From NCBI GenBank assembly GCA_036676195.1, contig JAKFDK010000091.1, positions 1-32,211 on the forward strand: a stretch of DNA of 32,211 bases. Reading direction: 5' to 3'. This DNA is from JAKFDK01 sp036676195 (GTDB lineage Bacteria > Bacillota > Sulfobacillia > Symbiobacteriales > ZC4RG38). Numbering within the stretch: position 1 is the stretch's first letter; each line of letters starts with the position of its first letter. The position numbers were made by a program, and so were the translations under genes. The notes beneath the pieces are model-generated. The model was not told where the DNA came from. It was given only the letters and a program-made list of their open reading frames with translations, and did no database searches. Of this stretch, positions 7,279 through 15,300 are shown in pieces.

Positions 7279-8396
7279 CCGCAACGGTAGCCGATGTGAT
7301 GGCCGTAATGGAAGACTGGGCACCACTGTCTTGGGCCGAGTCCTGGGACAACGTAGGACTGCAGATTGGTGACCCCCGGCGGCCGGTCGGGCGCGTCCTG
7401 TGCGCCCTGGAACTGACCGATGCCGTCCTGGGCGAGGCCCAGTCCACCGGAGCCGACCTGCTGGTGGTCCACCATCCACCCATCTTCAAGCCCCTGAAGG
7501 CGCTGCGCTTTGATACCGGTGCCGCTGCCCGGCGGATTGAAGCCCTGATCCGGGGCGGCATTGCCCTTTACGCCGCCCACACCAACCTGGACGTGGCGAG
7601 TGGAGGGACCAACGACCTGCTGGCGGCCCGGGTAGGTCTGATGGCGGCCGCCGTCCTGCATCCGGCCGGTGAGGAGAAGACGCTGAAGCTGGTCACCTTC
7701 GTGCCGCGCGAGCACGGGGACGCCGTACGTGCCGCCCTGGCGGCAGCGGGGGCCGGGGTGATCGGCAACTACAGCCATTGCACCTTCCAGTCGCCCGGAA
7801 CCGGTACCTTCCGCCCGCTGGCCGGCGCCAATCCCTTCCTGGGTCAGGTGGGTGAACTGGAGAGCGCCGACGAACTCCGGCTGGAGGTTGTGGTGCCCCA
7901 GTCCCGCCTGGTTGCTGCCATTACCGCCATGAAGCAGGCGCACCCTTATGAAGAGGTCGCCTACGACCTGTATCCCCTGGCCAATCCCGGTACAGTCCGC
8001 GGGCACGGGCGCATTGGCCCGCTGGAGCAGCCTGCCACGGTGGCAGCCCTGGCTGCCCGCGTCCGGGAGGCGCTGCAGGTCCCGTTCGTACGGGTGGCGG
8101 GGGACCCGGACCGGGTGGTTACCACCGCGGCGGTGGGGGCCGGCAGCGGCGCCATGCTTATCCGTACTGCCGCTGCCCGGGGTGCCCATGTGCTGGTGGC
8201 CGGTGATATCGGCCACCACGATGCCCACGACGCCCTCGATGCCGGCCTGTGCCTGATCGACCCCGGGCACTTTGCCACCGAACAGCCTGTAGTGGCCGCC
8301 ATGGTCGCACGGCTGCAAGCAGGGCTGCCCGACCGTGGTTGGCAGGTGCCAGTGGCGGCGGCTACAGCCGGCCGCGATCCGCTTGGCCAGGGTTAA
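7275..8396 (+). CDS. Nif3-like dinuclear metal-centre protein (YqfO type)
   Basis: Nif3/YqfO family, a conserved protein with a two-metal site. In Firmicutes it is encoded next to trmK and has been described as a GTP cyclohydrolase I type 2 or NIF3-like hydrolase; the physiological role is unsettled. At 373 residues it has the long form: the two halves of the Nif3 core with an inserted PII/CutA1-like domain (about residues 130-230, containing KLVTFVPREHGDAVRAAL and HPYEEVAYDLYPL). Metal-ligand motifs are VVHHPPIF, YAAHTNLD and, near the C-terminus, DPGHFATE. The ATG overlaps the trmK stop by four bases. Confidence 0.93.
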   Translation: MTATVADVMAVMEDWAPLSWAESWDNVGLQIGDPRRPVGRVLCALELTDAVLGEAQSTGADLLVVHHPPIFKPLKALRFDTGAAARRIEALIRGGIALYAAHTNLDVASGGTNDLLAARVGLMAAAVLHPAGEEKTLKLVTFVPREHGDAVRAALAAAGAGVIGNYSHCTFQSPGTGTFRPLAGANPFLGQVGELESADELRLEVVVPQSRLVAAITAMKQAHPYEEVAYDLYPLANPGTVRGHGRIGPLEQPATVAALAARVREALQVPFVRVAGDPDRVVTTAAVGAGSGAMLIRTAAARGAHVLVAGDIGHHDAHDALDAGLCLIDPGHFATEQPVVAAMVARLQAGLPDRGWQVPVAAATAGRDPLGQG

Positions 8397-8463
8397 GGCC
8401 ATTTGTTGCTGTAGTTTGAACAAAGAACATATATCGGTAAACACACTAGATATTGGAAGGAAA

Positions 8464-8481
8464 ATGCCTCCCGGTTGTTGA
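8464..8481 (+). CDS. possible five-residue leader peptide MPPGC
   Basis: ATG CCT CCC GGT TGT TGA, preceded by GGAAGG at a spacing of 3, lies 26 bases upstream of the DUF2325 gene start. It contains Pro-Pro-Gly, a known ribosome-slowing motif. Its CCTCC could pair with the next gene's AAGGAG. It may be chance. Confidence 0.25.
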   Translation: MPPGC

Positions 8482-8507
8482 ACTCTCTTCCGTAAGGAGT
8501 GAGAACA

Positions 8508-10406
8508 ATGGCCGGGAGTCCGCATGGTTGGCTTCAGGCAACACGGGCGTGGTTGGAAGGATTGCCTGCAGAGATTCAGGGAATGGTTGCCCGGGAGGCC
8601 CGGGTGCATGTGGCCCGCCGGGATCGAAGTCGCCTGGTCGCCCTGTTAATTGAACGTTACCGGGAAAATCCATTTGTGCGGGTCGTGTTGGAGCGCTGGA
8701 TGCTGAAATCCCATGATGCCCTGCTCGGACAGGCGCGGGATTTTAATGGCCCGCCAGACCCTGATGGGGTGGAGTTTTTACGTAAGTTGCAGGAAGAGAA
8801 TCATCTGGACGCGGCGGTAATGGTATGGCTGGTGGAAATGTGCGGCAATCCGGCGTTGGCCGCGGCCGGCCCGGCGGCGTTTCCATCCCGGTGGCCTGAA
8901 GTCTCCGTTGGGCTATCCGAGCTGGTCCCATCCGGCGATCCCGGTCCCGACCCATCTATTAAAACTTTACATAAACAGCTACGAGAAAAGGACGAGGAGA
9001 TCCGCCGTCTCCAGGCCGCCCTGGCCCGGCAACAGCGGGATACGGCCGGACTGGTGCACCGGCTGGAGCAGGCCCAGCGCAAGGTGGCAGAGGAGGCCGC
9101 CCGGCGCCAGGAACTGCTGGCTGACCTGGAGCGGGAACGGCAATCGGTACAGGAGAAGGGCCAGCAGCAACTGACCAGGCAGCAGGAGATTATGAGCAGT
9201 CTGCAAAAGGAGCGTCAGTTGCTGCAAGCCGAGGCCCAGGCATCCGGACGCCTGGCCCGGGAACGGGAGGAACTTCTGCAGGATACGGCCCGACGCTTAC
9301 GCCGGGTCCGTCTGGAAGCGCTGCGCTACCGAGTCCAGTTTCTGACCCTGGAGGCATACCTGGATGTGACCTCGCCCCGACGCGTGGCCATGCCACCGGA
9401 GGCATTTATGGCCTACGGTGAGTTGTTGGACCGCACCGAGGCGGAATTGCTGCAACGCTTTCGCCCTGACATGGCCAGGGAACTGGCCCAGCGTTTTGCC
9501 GAACTGCAAATTGCCCGCACCGTTCATCGCACCCTCTCCCAGTCGGCACCCCTGCTGCCGGAGTGCACGGCGGTGGAGCCTGCATGTACTGAGGCAGCCG
9601 GGCCGCTGGTGCGGGAGATCGAGGGCGGCCGCGAACGGTTCTACGTACGGCTCCCGGATCGCTATCAGCCGGTCGATATCACTGCTGTCACCGCCATTGG
9701 TGCCTTCCCCGGCGACATCGTAGCCGTGGAGCCGCGCTGCGAACAACAGCCCGGCGGAGCCCACTTTTACCTGTTTTTTCACCTGCGGGAGGCGCGGCCT
9801 CGGGTCGAGGAGATTGCCACCCTGCTCTCCGGCGGGCCGCCCTGGCTGGCGGACACCACCCGGGGGTCCCTGCTGGTAATGGGAATCGGCGATCGCCGGG
9901 TCGAGCCGGGCAATCCGGTGGTGGTGGCCTATTCGGAAGACAACCATGAGTGTGGCTGTCTGCTCTTGCGGGTATTGCCCTACAGTGGGACGCCGACCCG
10001 ATTGCTGCCGGCCCGGCGGATCGACTGTACCCGTGACAGCGAATCAGATGCCGAATCCCTGGCCCGGCGCCGCCTGCCGCTGCTGGAAGGCCGGGTGATT
10101 TATATTCTGGGCGGCGAGGGTTTTGAGACACACTACCGGCATGTGGTCGAAGGATACGGTGGCCGGTTGATCTGGACCAGCGGTTTCAGCGAACTGCGCC
10201 AGATCGTGCACCGGGTGCGGCAGGCCGATGCGGTGGTGCTGGTGACCCGGGGCGTGAGCCATAAGGCATATGATCATTTGCAGAGCGCCCTGCTTTCGAC
10301 CCGCCGCCCGCTCTTCTACTGCAATGCCCTCGGGCAGAGTCAGTTGGAACGGGTACTGGAAAACGAAGTGATTCCCACTCTGGTGCCGTACGCAGCGCAA
10401 CATTAG
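8508..10406 (+). CDS. coiled-coil protein with C-terminal DUF2325 domain
   Basis: A 632-residue protein whose function I cannot name. Residues about 1-140 are helical and globular (WLEGLPAEIQGMVAREARV). Residues about 150-268 form a long coiled coil rich in Gln, Glu and Arg (LHKQLREKDEEIRRLQ onward). About 270-360 is a further helical region with conserved-looking FLTLEAYLDVTSPRR. About 375-500 is a beta-rich domain (FYVRLPDRYQPVDITAV, GDIVAVEPR). About 528-625 matches DUF2325: IYILGGEGFETHYRHV, GGRLIW, DAVVLVTRGVSHKAYDHL, then FYCNALGQSQLERVLE. DUF2325 is usually found alone or at the end of larger proteins and its role is unknown. The ATG has AAGGAG at a spacing of 8. The gene has its own leader and appears monocistronic. 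Confidence 0.85.
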   Translation: MAGSPHGWLQATRAWLEGLPAEIQGMVAREARVHVARRDRSRLVALLIERYRENPFVRVVLERWMLKSHDALLGQARDFNGPPDPDGVEFLRKLQEENHLDAAVMVWLVEMCGNPALAAAGPAAFPSRWPEVSVGLSELVPSGDPGPDPSIKTLHKQLREKDEEIRRLQAALARQQRDTAGLVHRLEQAQRKVAEEAARRQELLADLERERQSVQEKGQQQLTRQQEIMSSLQKERQLLQAEAQASGRLAREREELLQDTARRLRRVRLEALRYRVQFLTLEAYLDVTSPRRVAMPPEAFMAYGELLDRTEAELLQRFRPDMARELAQRFAELQIARTVHRTLSQSAPLLPECTAVEPACTEAAGPLVREIEGGRERFYVRLPDRYQPVDITAVTAIGAFPGDIVAVEPRCEQQPGGAHFYLFFHLREARPRVEEIATLLSGGPPWLADTTRGSLLVMGIGDRRVEPGNPVVVAYSEDNHECGCLLLRVLPYSGTPTRLLPARRIDCTRDSESDAESLARRRLPLLEGRVIYILGGEGFETHYRHVVEGYGGRLIWTSGFSELRQIVHRVRQADAVVLVTRGVSHKAYDHLQSALLSTRRPLFYCNALGQSQLERVLENEVIPTLVPYAAQH

Positions 10407-10416
10407 CCTGCCGTGG

Positions 10417-10432
10417 TATGATGGGTCCACGG
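10417..10432 (+). promoter_or_regulatory. possible extended -10 promoter and small dyad before the Nudix gene
   Basis: TGG-TATGAT (-10 at 10417-10422) lies inside a small dyad, CCGTGG (10411-10416) with CCACGG (10427-10432), directly before the GGAGGG ribosome binding site. No good -35 is seen. Confidence 0.35.
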
Positions 10433-10443
10433 AGGGATCGCAG

Positions 10444-10953
10444 GTGAATTATTGCCCGCGCTGCGGTACAGCCATGGCCTTGCGCCTGGTGGCCGGCAAG
10501 GATCGGCCGGTTTGTCCCACCTGTGGTCATGTAGCCTTTCCCGATCCCAAGGTGGCGGCCTGTACCATTCCGGTCATGGATGGTCGTATTGTGCTGGTTC
10601 GCCGGTCCATCCAGCCGGCCCGGGGGAAGTGGACTTTCCCCGGGGGTTACATGGACCGGGGGGAAACGGTGGAAGCGGCGGCCATCAGGGAAACACTGGA
10701 GGAAACGGGACTCACGGTAGCCCTGCGCGGCCTGGTGGGTGTTTACTCCCAACCCACCTCGCCGGTGGTCGTGATTGTCTACTCGGCTCGGGTGACGGGC
10801 GGCACCCTGGCCGTCATGCCAGAGTGTATGGATGCCCGGGCATTCCGGCCGGGGGAAATTCCGCTGGGAGAGCTGGCGTTTCCCTCGACAGGTCAGGCCC
10901 TGACCGAGTTCATGAGCGGAGTGTCCGGCCTGCTGCCAGGGGCGGGAACGTAA
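10444..10953 (+). CDS. Nudix hydrolase with N-terminal zinc ribbon
   Basis: A 169-residue hydrolase for nucleoside diphosphates linked to another group. A zinc ribbon at residues 4-27 (CPRCG and CPTCG) precedes the Nudix fold. The Nudix box is canonical: GYMDRGETVEAAAI followed by RETLEETGL fits GX5EX7REUXEEXGU, so it should be active and metal dependent. This zinc-ribbon/Nudix layout resembles the NUDIX proteins annotated as ADP-ribose or NADH pyrophosphatase-like, but it lacks the C-terminal SQPWPFPxS motif of NudC. The substrate is therefore open. GTG start with GGAGGG upstream. It is convergent with the next gene and shares a terminator. Confidence 0.92.
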   Translation: MNYCPRCGTAMALRLVAGKDRPVCPTCGHVAFPDPKVAACTIPVMDGRIVLVRRSIQPARGKWTFPGGYMDRGETVEAAAIRETLEETGLTVALRGLVGVYSQPTSPVVVIVYSARVTGGTLAVMPECMDARAFRPGEIPLGELAFPSTGQALTEFMSGVSGLLPGAGT

Positions 10954-10979
10954 AAGGCAGACCCGGAACGGGCCTGCCT
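10952..10979. terminator. bidirectional terminator between convergent genes
   Basis: AAAAGGCAG pairs with CTGCCTTTT around a loop that itself holds CCCGGAACGGG. T runs lie on both strands, so it can stop the Nudix gene and the minus-strand gene at 10992-11246. Confidence 0.8.
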
Positions 10980-10991
10980 TTTCTCCGCTCC

Positions 10992-11246
10992 CTACCGGTA
11001 AAATCCGCGGGCCATGTCCTGTAGCGCCTCCACCAGGTCGTCCACCGGCCGACTGGCACCAAGCACGTGCAACAGCACCCGGTCGATGCGCAGGGAGCCG
11101 ACCTGAATGGGTTCCTCGGCGATAATGGCTGTCCAGCCCGGACCTGCCATCCGTCTGGGGGTCCGGTCCCGCCCACCGATGGCATTCAGGTAAGTCCGCA
11201 CTGCGGGCTCATCGAGTCCCTTGACTTCCAAAATGACCTCGGTCAT
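10992..11246 (-). CDS. small unknown protein
   Basis: An 84-residue protein that I do not recognise. The N-terminus MTEVILEVKGLDEPAVRTYL and the remainder suggest a small ferredoxin-like alpha/beta fold (strand, helix, strand, strand, helix), but no catalytic motif or cysteine is present. The ATG has AAGGAGG at a spacing of 7, a strong signal. It is divergent from the 2Fe-2S ferredoxin gene (about 98 bases between starts) and convergent with the Nudix gene. Its stop lies 12 bases from the shared terminator. Confidence 0.78.
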   Translation of the reverse strand: MTEVILEVKGLDEPAVRTYLNAIGGRDRTPRRMAGPGWTAIIAEEPIQVGSLRIDRVLLHVLGASRPVDDLVEALQDMARGFYR

Positions 11247-11296
11247 GCGGGCCCTCCTTACGGAGCGCGCTCATGAACAGGTTGCGCCGTTACACA

Positions 11297-11305
11297 TGCT
11301 ATCAT
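11297..11305 (+). promoter_or_regulatory. extended -10 promoter of the ferredoxin gene
   Basis: TGC-TATCAT with -10 at 11300-11305 and no clear -35. Transcription would start near 11312, about 32 bases before the ATG. Confidence 0.4.
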
Positions 11306-11343
11306 GACAGAAAGCGTTGGAAACGGTTAAGGAGACGGTAAAC

Positions 11344-11631
11344 ATGGCAAAAGTAGAGTTCTCCTGCCGCAAACAGGAGTTTACCGTAGAAGTGCCGGCC
11401 GATTGCAATTTGCTCTGGACGGTGCTGAAACAGCAGGTACCGGCCCGGTATGGCTGCACGGAAGGCACCTGCGGCAAGTGTGCGTGCCGGATTACGGCGG
11501 GTCAGGAAAACATCAGTCCGCCAACGAGACAGGAACTGGCTTGCCTGGGCCAGGAACTGGTGGAACAGGCGGGAATGCGCCTGGCCTGCCAGGTTACGGT
11601 GCTGGGGCCGTGTCGGGCGGAGCAGCGGTAA
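11344..11631 (+). CDS. [2Fe-2S] ferredoxin
   Basis: Small electron carrier of the plant/adrenodoxin-like beta-grasp fold, 95 residues. The cluster ligands are Cys38, Cys43 and Cys46 (YGCTEGTCGKCAC, CX4CX2C) and Cys82 (RLACQV). Cys8, Cys21, Cys48, Cys67 and Cys90 are extra. AAGGAG with a spacing of 9 supports this ATG; an ATG at 11317 would place the RBS inside the gene. The redox partner is not apparent nearby; the siroheme reductase 10 kb away could use a ferredoxin, but that is only a possibility. The 3' end overlaps the convergent DUF4340 gene by 38 bases. Confidence 0.93.
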   Translation: MAKVEFSCRKQEFTVEVPADCNLLWTVLKQQVPARYGCTEGTCGKCACRITAGQENISPPTRQELACLGQELVEQAGMRLACQVTVLGPCRAEQR

Positions 11632-12172
11632 GGAACCAGCCCGGGGGCGCTTGGGGCAGGCTGGCTGCCAACGTGTCGCTGATGGTGTACACGGATGGGT
11701 CACCGTCCCGCATGGCATAGTAGGTGTTGTTAATGGGTTGGTGGTTCCCCACCCGCAGGGTGGCGGTGCCACCTTCCTTGAATTTGAGGGCCAGAATCCA
11801 GTTGGGTTGGTCCAAACCCCAGGTGGCCAGGTTATCCGGCTGCTGGACCACCTTACGCCCGGCATACAGGTATCTGAGGCTATACACCAGGGCGTCGATT
11901 CGGTTCTGGTCCGGCTCCAGGCTGGCCGGGATGGTACCGGGCGATATCACGGCCGTCCACTTCCCCTCCACCGCGGTGGGGCTGAAGGTGGCGGTATAGT
12001 CCTGGGACTGGACGCTTAACTGTTCCACCCGGGCCACGTCGAACTCATCGATCAGCCGGACCAGGTCGGGGGCTGCAGCTTCTTCCGCCGGCGCCGGCCC
12101 GGACCAGCGCAAGTAGCTATATCCGGCCAGGACGATACTCAGGGCAATCAGATTGGGGAGCCAGCGGCGCAT
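11594..12172 (-). CDS. DUF4340 membrane-anchored protein of a Gld-type ABC operon
   Basis: A 192-residue protein with an N-terminal signal-anchor (RRWLPNLIALSIVLAGYSYL) and an extracytoplasmic DUF4340-like domain. VEQLSVQSQDYTATF, GKWTAV, NRIDALVYSL and ATWGLDQPNW match the family pattern of paired beta/alpha units. DUF4340 proteins usually follow the gliding-motility-type GldG auxiliary protein, as here. The ATG at 12172 has AGGAGG at a spacing of about 9; an earlier in-frame start at 12235 would place the hydrophobic segment too deep. Last gene of the four-gene operon; it runs 38 bases into the ferredoxin gene on the other strand, so the two 3' ends are antisense to each other. Confidence 0.85.
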   Translation of the reverse strand: MRRWLPNLIALSIVLAGYSYLRWSGPAPAEEAAAPDLVRLIDEFDVARVEQLSVQSQDYTATFSPTAVEGKWTAVISPGTIPASLEPDQNRIDALVYSLRYLYAGRKVVQQPDNLATWGLDQPNWILALKFKEGGTATLRVGNHQPINNTYYAMRDGDPSVYTISDTLAASLPQAPPGWFLTAAPPDTAPAP

Positions 12173-12200
12173 GTAGGCAAGCCTCCTAAAGTGGTCAGCA

Positions 12201-13589
12201 CTAACCGGCGCGACACCGCCACCAGACCATGCCACCGGCGGCCAGCACCAGCAGCGGCAGCAGGGCGACGCTGACCCAGAAAATCAGGGTGATGTCCCGC
12301 CCGGTCAGGGTCAGGTCCCGGCGTAACGCCGGCCGGGGGCGGATACTCAGGCCGTCCTCCCGGGACGTGGCCCAGTTCACGGCATTGAGCAGGAAGTCCA
12401 GGTTGCCCTGAATCCGGACCGTATCGTTCACAGCAAAGGCGCTGGAGCCTACGAAAACGGCCTTACCCGGACGGGGTTCTCCGGGGCCGGAATCCGCCGC
12501 CGCACCGGCGCCACCGGCCGTGGCTGAGGCTGGCTGGCTGTCAGGGAATTCCACCGCCATGGCCAGGGTAAACGGTCCCCGAGAACTGGCTGGCTGCGGT
12601 CGAATCGCTTTTCCCGGCTGTACGGCCGTGGCCGGTGCAGCCCAGGCCTGGCCGGAGGTGACCAGCAGGGGGCTGGCGGCAGCAGCGGTGTCAGTCAGGT
12701 GCAGGGACCGGGTACCCGGCATCACCATGACCAGGTTGTCGTCCTCCAGCTTGCCGGTAATGGCATGCCGGGCATACTCCGGTACCGGTGTGGCCGCATC
12801 AAACAGATAATTACGGCCCGGATCCACCACCAGGTTATCGTCCAGGGCGACTCCCCACTGCCGCATCAGTTGGCCCAGATTAGCCAGGGACGTTCCGCCG
12901 GCGGGCAGGGGATCGACCAGGAAGATCAGCCCCTTACCCGTGTGGGCCCAGTCAGACACCAGCCGGACCTCCCGTTCGGCCAGGTCGCGGTGTGGACCGG
13001 CCACAATGACGGCGTCGGCGGTGTCCGGAATCTGCGGTTCGGTGGCCAGGTTGAGGCTGCGCACCAGGTAGCCTTCGGCTTCCAGGGCCCGGCGGGCCTG
13101 AGCGAAATCCCCCTGCGGGTCCCGTTCCCCGTGGCCCTGCAGGAAGTAGACCAGCCGCTGCCGCTCCTGCGTCAGGCGCACCAGGGCCCGGGTAAGTGCC
13201 TGTTCTCCGGCAAAACCTGGCTGATCAGCCGGTTCCGGTTCACTGGCCAGGTCCCAGGGGTCTACCTTTTCGCGACGCGTTCCCTGTTCCAGGATGACCG
13301 TGCCGGATTGCACCACCTGGTAATGCTGGGCCAGGGCAGGCTGGGTCACAGGATCGACCACAGTCACCTGCATCAGGCCGCGGCTGGCCGCCGCATATTC
13401 CTGGAGCAGATCGCCCATCGGCCCGCTCTGGCCGTACTCGTAGAAGCCGATGGCCTGCACCGGCTGCTCCAGGTGGGCGAGCACTTCCCGGGTGGCTTCA
13501 GACAGGGAGAAAGCTCGGGTCTGGGTGAAATCCCAGCGCACAGGGTGACGGGCGACCAACACGTTGGCCATGATCACCGCCGCCAGCAC
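12201..13589 (-). CDS. GldG-like ABC auxiliary protein; N-terminus probably longer
   Basis: Extracytoplasmic auxiliary subunit of an ABC system related to gliding-motility GldG (ABC_transp_aux domain). From GTG 13589 it has 462 residues. It contains the family opening VLVARHPVRWDFTQTRAFSLS, a large soluble part (YFLQGHGERDPQGDFAQARR, GLIFLVDPLPAGG) and a C-terminal membrane helix (LIFWVSVALLPLLVLAAGG). Starting at 13589 cuts the first membrane helix in half. The open frame continues upstream as RRQIWLRHTRTATFTLT, and a CTG at 13643 has AAGGGGG at a spacing of 8. No ATG, GTG or TTG occurs there, so a CTG start is likely. It follows the permease gene directly. Confidence 0.88.
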   Translation of the reverse strand: MLAAVIMANVLVARHPVRWDFTQTRAFSLSEATREVLAHLEQPVQAIGFYEYGQSGPMGDLLQEYAAASRGLMQVTVVDPVTQPALAQHYQVVQSGTVILEQGTRREKVDPWDLASEPEPADQPGFAGEQALTRALVRLTQERQRLVYFLQGHGERDPQGDFAQARRALEAEGYLVRSLNLATEPQIPDTADAVIVAGPHRDLAEREVRLVSDWAHTGKGLIFLVDPLPAGGTSLANLGQLMRQWGVALDDNLVVDPGRNYLFDAATPVPEYARHAITGKLEDDNLVMVMPGTRSLHLTDTAAAASPLLVTSGQAWAAPATAVQPGKAIRPQPASSRGPFTLAMAVEFPDSQPASATAGGAGAAADSGPGEPRPGKAVFVGSSAFAVNDTVRIQGNLDFLLNAVNWATSREDGLSIRPRPALRRDLTLTGRDITLIFWVSVALLPLLVLAAGGMVWWRCRAG

Positions 13590-13656
13590 CGTCAGCGTGA
13601 AGGTGGCCGTGCGGGTATGCCGCAGCCAGATCTGTCTGCGCAGCGTGGCTACCCCC

Positions 13657-14364
13657 TTAACGCAACCGGGCAGCTTCCAGTCGCTGCACGGTCAGCAGTA
13701 GAAAAGCCGATGTCAGAGACAGAAAGTAAGTGACATGGCCCAGGTCCAAGACCCCCTTGGCGAAATCGTCGTAGTGGCCCACCAGGGCGGCGTACCGTAA
13801 GACTCGCCCGGTGGTGCCCGGCAGGGCGTCACCGATCCAGCCGGTCAGCCAGAACAGCAGCAGGATCCCGAAACCGATCACGGCGGCCACTGCCTGGCTG
13901 TCGGTCAGGCTACTGGCAAACATTCCGGCCGCAAGGGCGGTGCCGGCCAGCAGAGCCAACCCCAGGTATCCCGTAAGGGTTGCCGGCCAGTCCAGATCGC
14001 CGAAAACTTCCATCAGCACCGGGAAGATTCCGCTGAGCACCAGGAAGGCGGCAAACAGACATCCGGCGGCGGTGAATTTCCCCAGCACGACCTGGGTAAT
14101 GCTAACCGGCGACGTCAGCAGCATTTCGGCCGTGCCACCGCGTATCTCTTCACTCCACAGGCGGGCCGTCAGGGCCGGGGCCAGGAACAATAGAATAACC
14201 GCCAGGTTGGCGAGCACGGGCCGCATGGTCGCTTCCTGTGCGACCAGGACAAACGAGGCAAAAAAATAGCCGGACATCACCAGGTAAACGGCCAGAAGTA
14301 CATAGGCTGTGGGGGTTTGAAAATACCCGCCCAACTCGCGTTTGCACACGGCCAAGGCCTTCAT
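13657..14364 (-). CDS. ABC-2 type permease, GldF-like
   Basis: A 235-residue integral membrane subunit with six predicted membrane helices. It has the GldF/ABC-2 pattern: an N-terminal MKALAVCKRELGGYFQTPTAYV on the cytoplasmic side, then LWSEEIRGGTAEMLLTSPVS (the coupling segment with the conserved EE/GT pattern), and a final helix ending LEAARLR. The ATG follows the ATPase stop without a gap (TAA then ATG), so the two are translationally coupled. With the ATPase and GldG-like protein it forms one transporter; the substrate is unknown. Confidence 0.93.
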   Translation of the reverse strand: MKALAVCKRELGGYFQTPTAYVLLAVYLVMSGYFFASFVLVAQEATMRPVLANLAVILLFLAPALTARLWSEEIRGGTAEMLLTSPVSITQVVLGKFTAAGCLFAAFLVLSGIFPVLMEVFGDLDWPATLTGYLGLALLAGTALAAGMFASSLTDSQAVAAVIGFGILLLFWLTGWIGDALPGTTGRVLRYAALVGHYDDFAKGVLDLGHVTYFLSLTSAFLLLTVQRLEAARLR

Positions 14365-15300
14365 TTATGCGCTGCCTTCTTTCTGTTCGTGGGTGGTCAG
14401 GCGCAGAAACACGTCTTCCAGGCTGAGGCGAACCGGGGTCAGTTCCAGCAGGGGCAGTCCGGCTGCGGCCAGGGCAAAAAAGAGATCAGGGCGGACATCG
14501 ACCTGCTGGTCTGTCTCCAGGAGCAGGCCGCCATCGGTGGGAGTGACCCGGATGATACCGGGTAAGTTCCGGATCAGGGCCAGGGTGGCTTGCTGGCAGC
14601 CCCGGGTTTGCACCCGGTAGCAGTGGGCGCCGCGGACGGCGGCGGCCAGGCGGGCGGGGGTATCCTCGACCAGCACCCGCCCCCGGTCCATGATCAGCAC
14701 GCGCTGGCAGAGCGCCTCTACCTCCGGCAGGAGATGGCTGGACAGAATCACCGTCCGGGTGCCGGCCAGGTCGCGGATTACCTGGCGGATCTCGTGGATC
14801 TGGCGCGGGTCCAGTCCGGCGGTCGGCTCGTCCAAAACCAGTACCGGCGGGTCGTGCACCAGTGCCTGGGCCAGGCCGATACGCTGCTGGTAGCCCCTGG
14901 ACAGGTTACCGATTAGCCGGTCAGCCACGTGGGTCAGTCCGGTTCGGGTCAGTGTCAGGTTCACCTGCTCCCGGCGCATTCGCCGGGGCACGCCCCGGAG
15001 CTCGGCGGCAAAGGTGACGAATCGGCGCACCGACATCTCCCGGTACACCGGCGGCCGGTCGGGCAGGTAGCCAACCAGGCGCCGGGCCGGCTCCGGGTCG
15101 TCCCACAGGTCCAGCCCACCCACGCGAATCCGGCCCTGGCTGGGGGCCAGATAACCGGTCAGCATGCGCAGCGTTGTGGTCTTGCCCGCGCCATTGGGAC
15201 CCAGCAGACCCAGGATCTCGCCCGGAGCCACCCGGAAGGTGAGGTCCTGTACACCTACCCGATGTCCGTAGAACTTGGTGACATTCCGCAACTCAATCAT
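14365..15300 (-). CDS. ABC transporter ATPase, GldA-like
   Basis: A 311-residue ATPase that powers the permease encoded next. Walker A is GPNGAGKT with Lys40, the signature is LSRGYQQR (133-140), Walker B is VLVLDEP (153-159), and the switch His is in ILSSHLLPEVEALC. The C-terminal extension of about 90 residues is typical of drug- or lipid-type ABC-2 ATPases such as GldA. ATG 15300 gives the family start MIELRNVTKFYG; a TTG at 15312 lies too close to the GGAAGGAG site. First gene of the operon; I see no convincing promoter in the 97 bases upstream. Confidence 0.95.
   Translation of the reverse strand: MIELRNVTKFYGHRVGVQDLTFRVAPGEILGLLGPNGAGKTTTLRMLTGYLAPSQGRIRVGGLDLWDDPEPARRLVGYLPDRPPVYREMSVRRFVTFAAELRGVPRRMRREQVNLTLTRTGLTHVADRLIGNLSRGYQQRIGLAQALVHDPPVLVLDEPTAGLDPRQIHEIRQVIRDLAGTRTVILSSHLLPEVEALCQRVLIMDRGRVLVEDTPARLAAAVRGAHCYRVQTRGCQQATLALIRNLPGIIRVTPTDGGLLLETDQQVDVRPDLFFALAAAGLPLLELTPVRLSLEDVFLRLTTHEQKEGSA

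Noticed and set aside
6678..8609. A 643-codon minus-strand frame opposite trmK and nif3
   Set aside because: No recognisable domain; the plus-strand genes have full motifs and ribosome binding sites.
12699..13733. A 344-codon plus-strand frame opposite the GldG-like gene
   Set aside because: Antisense shadow; His/Gln-rich nonsense composition and no ribosome binding site.
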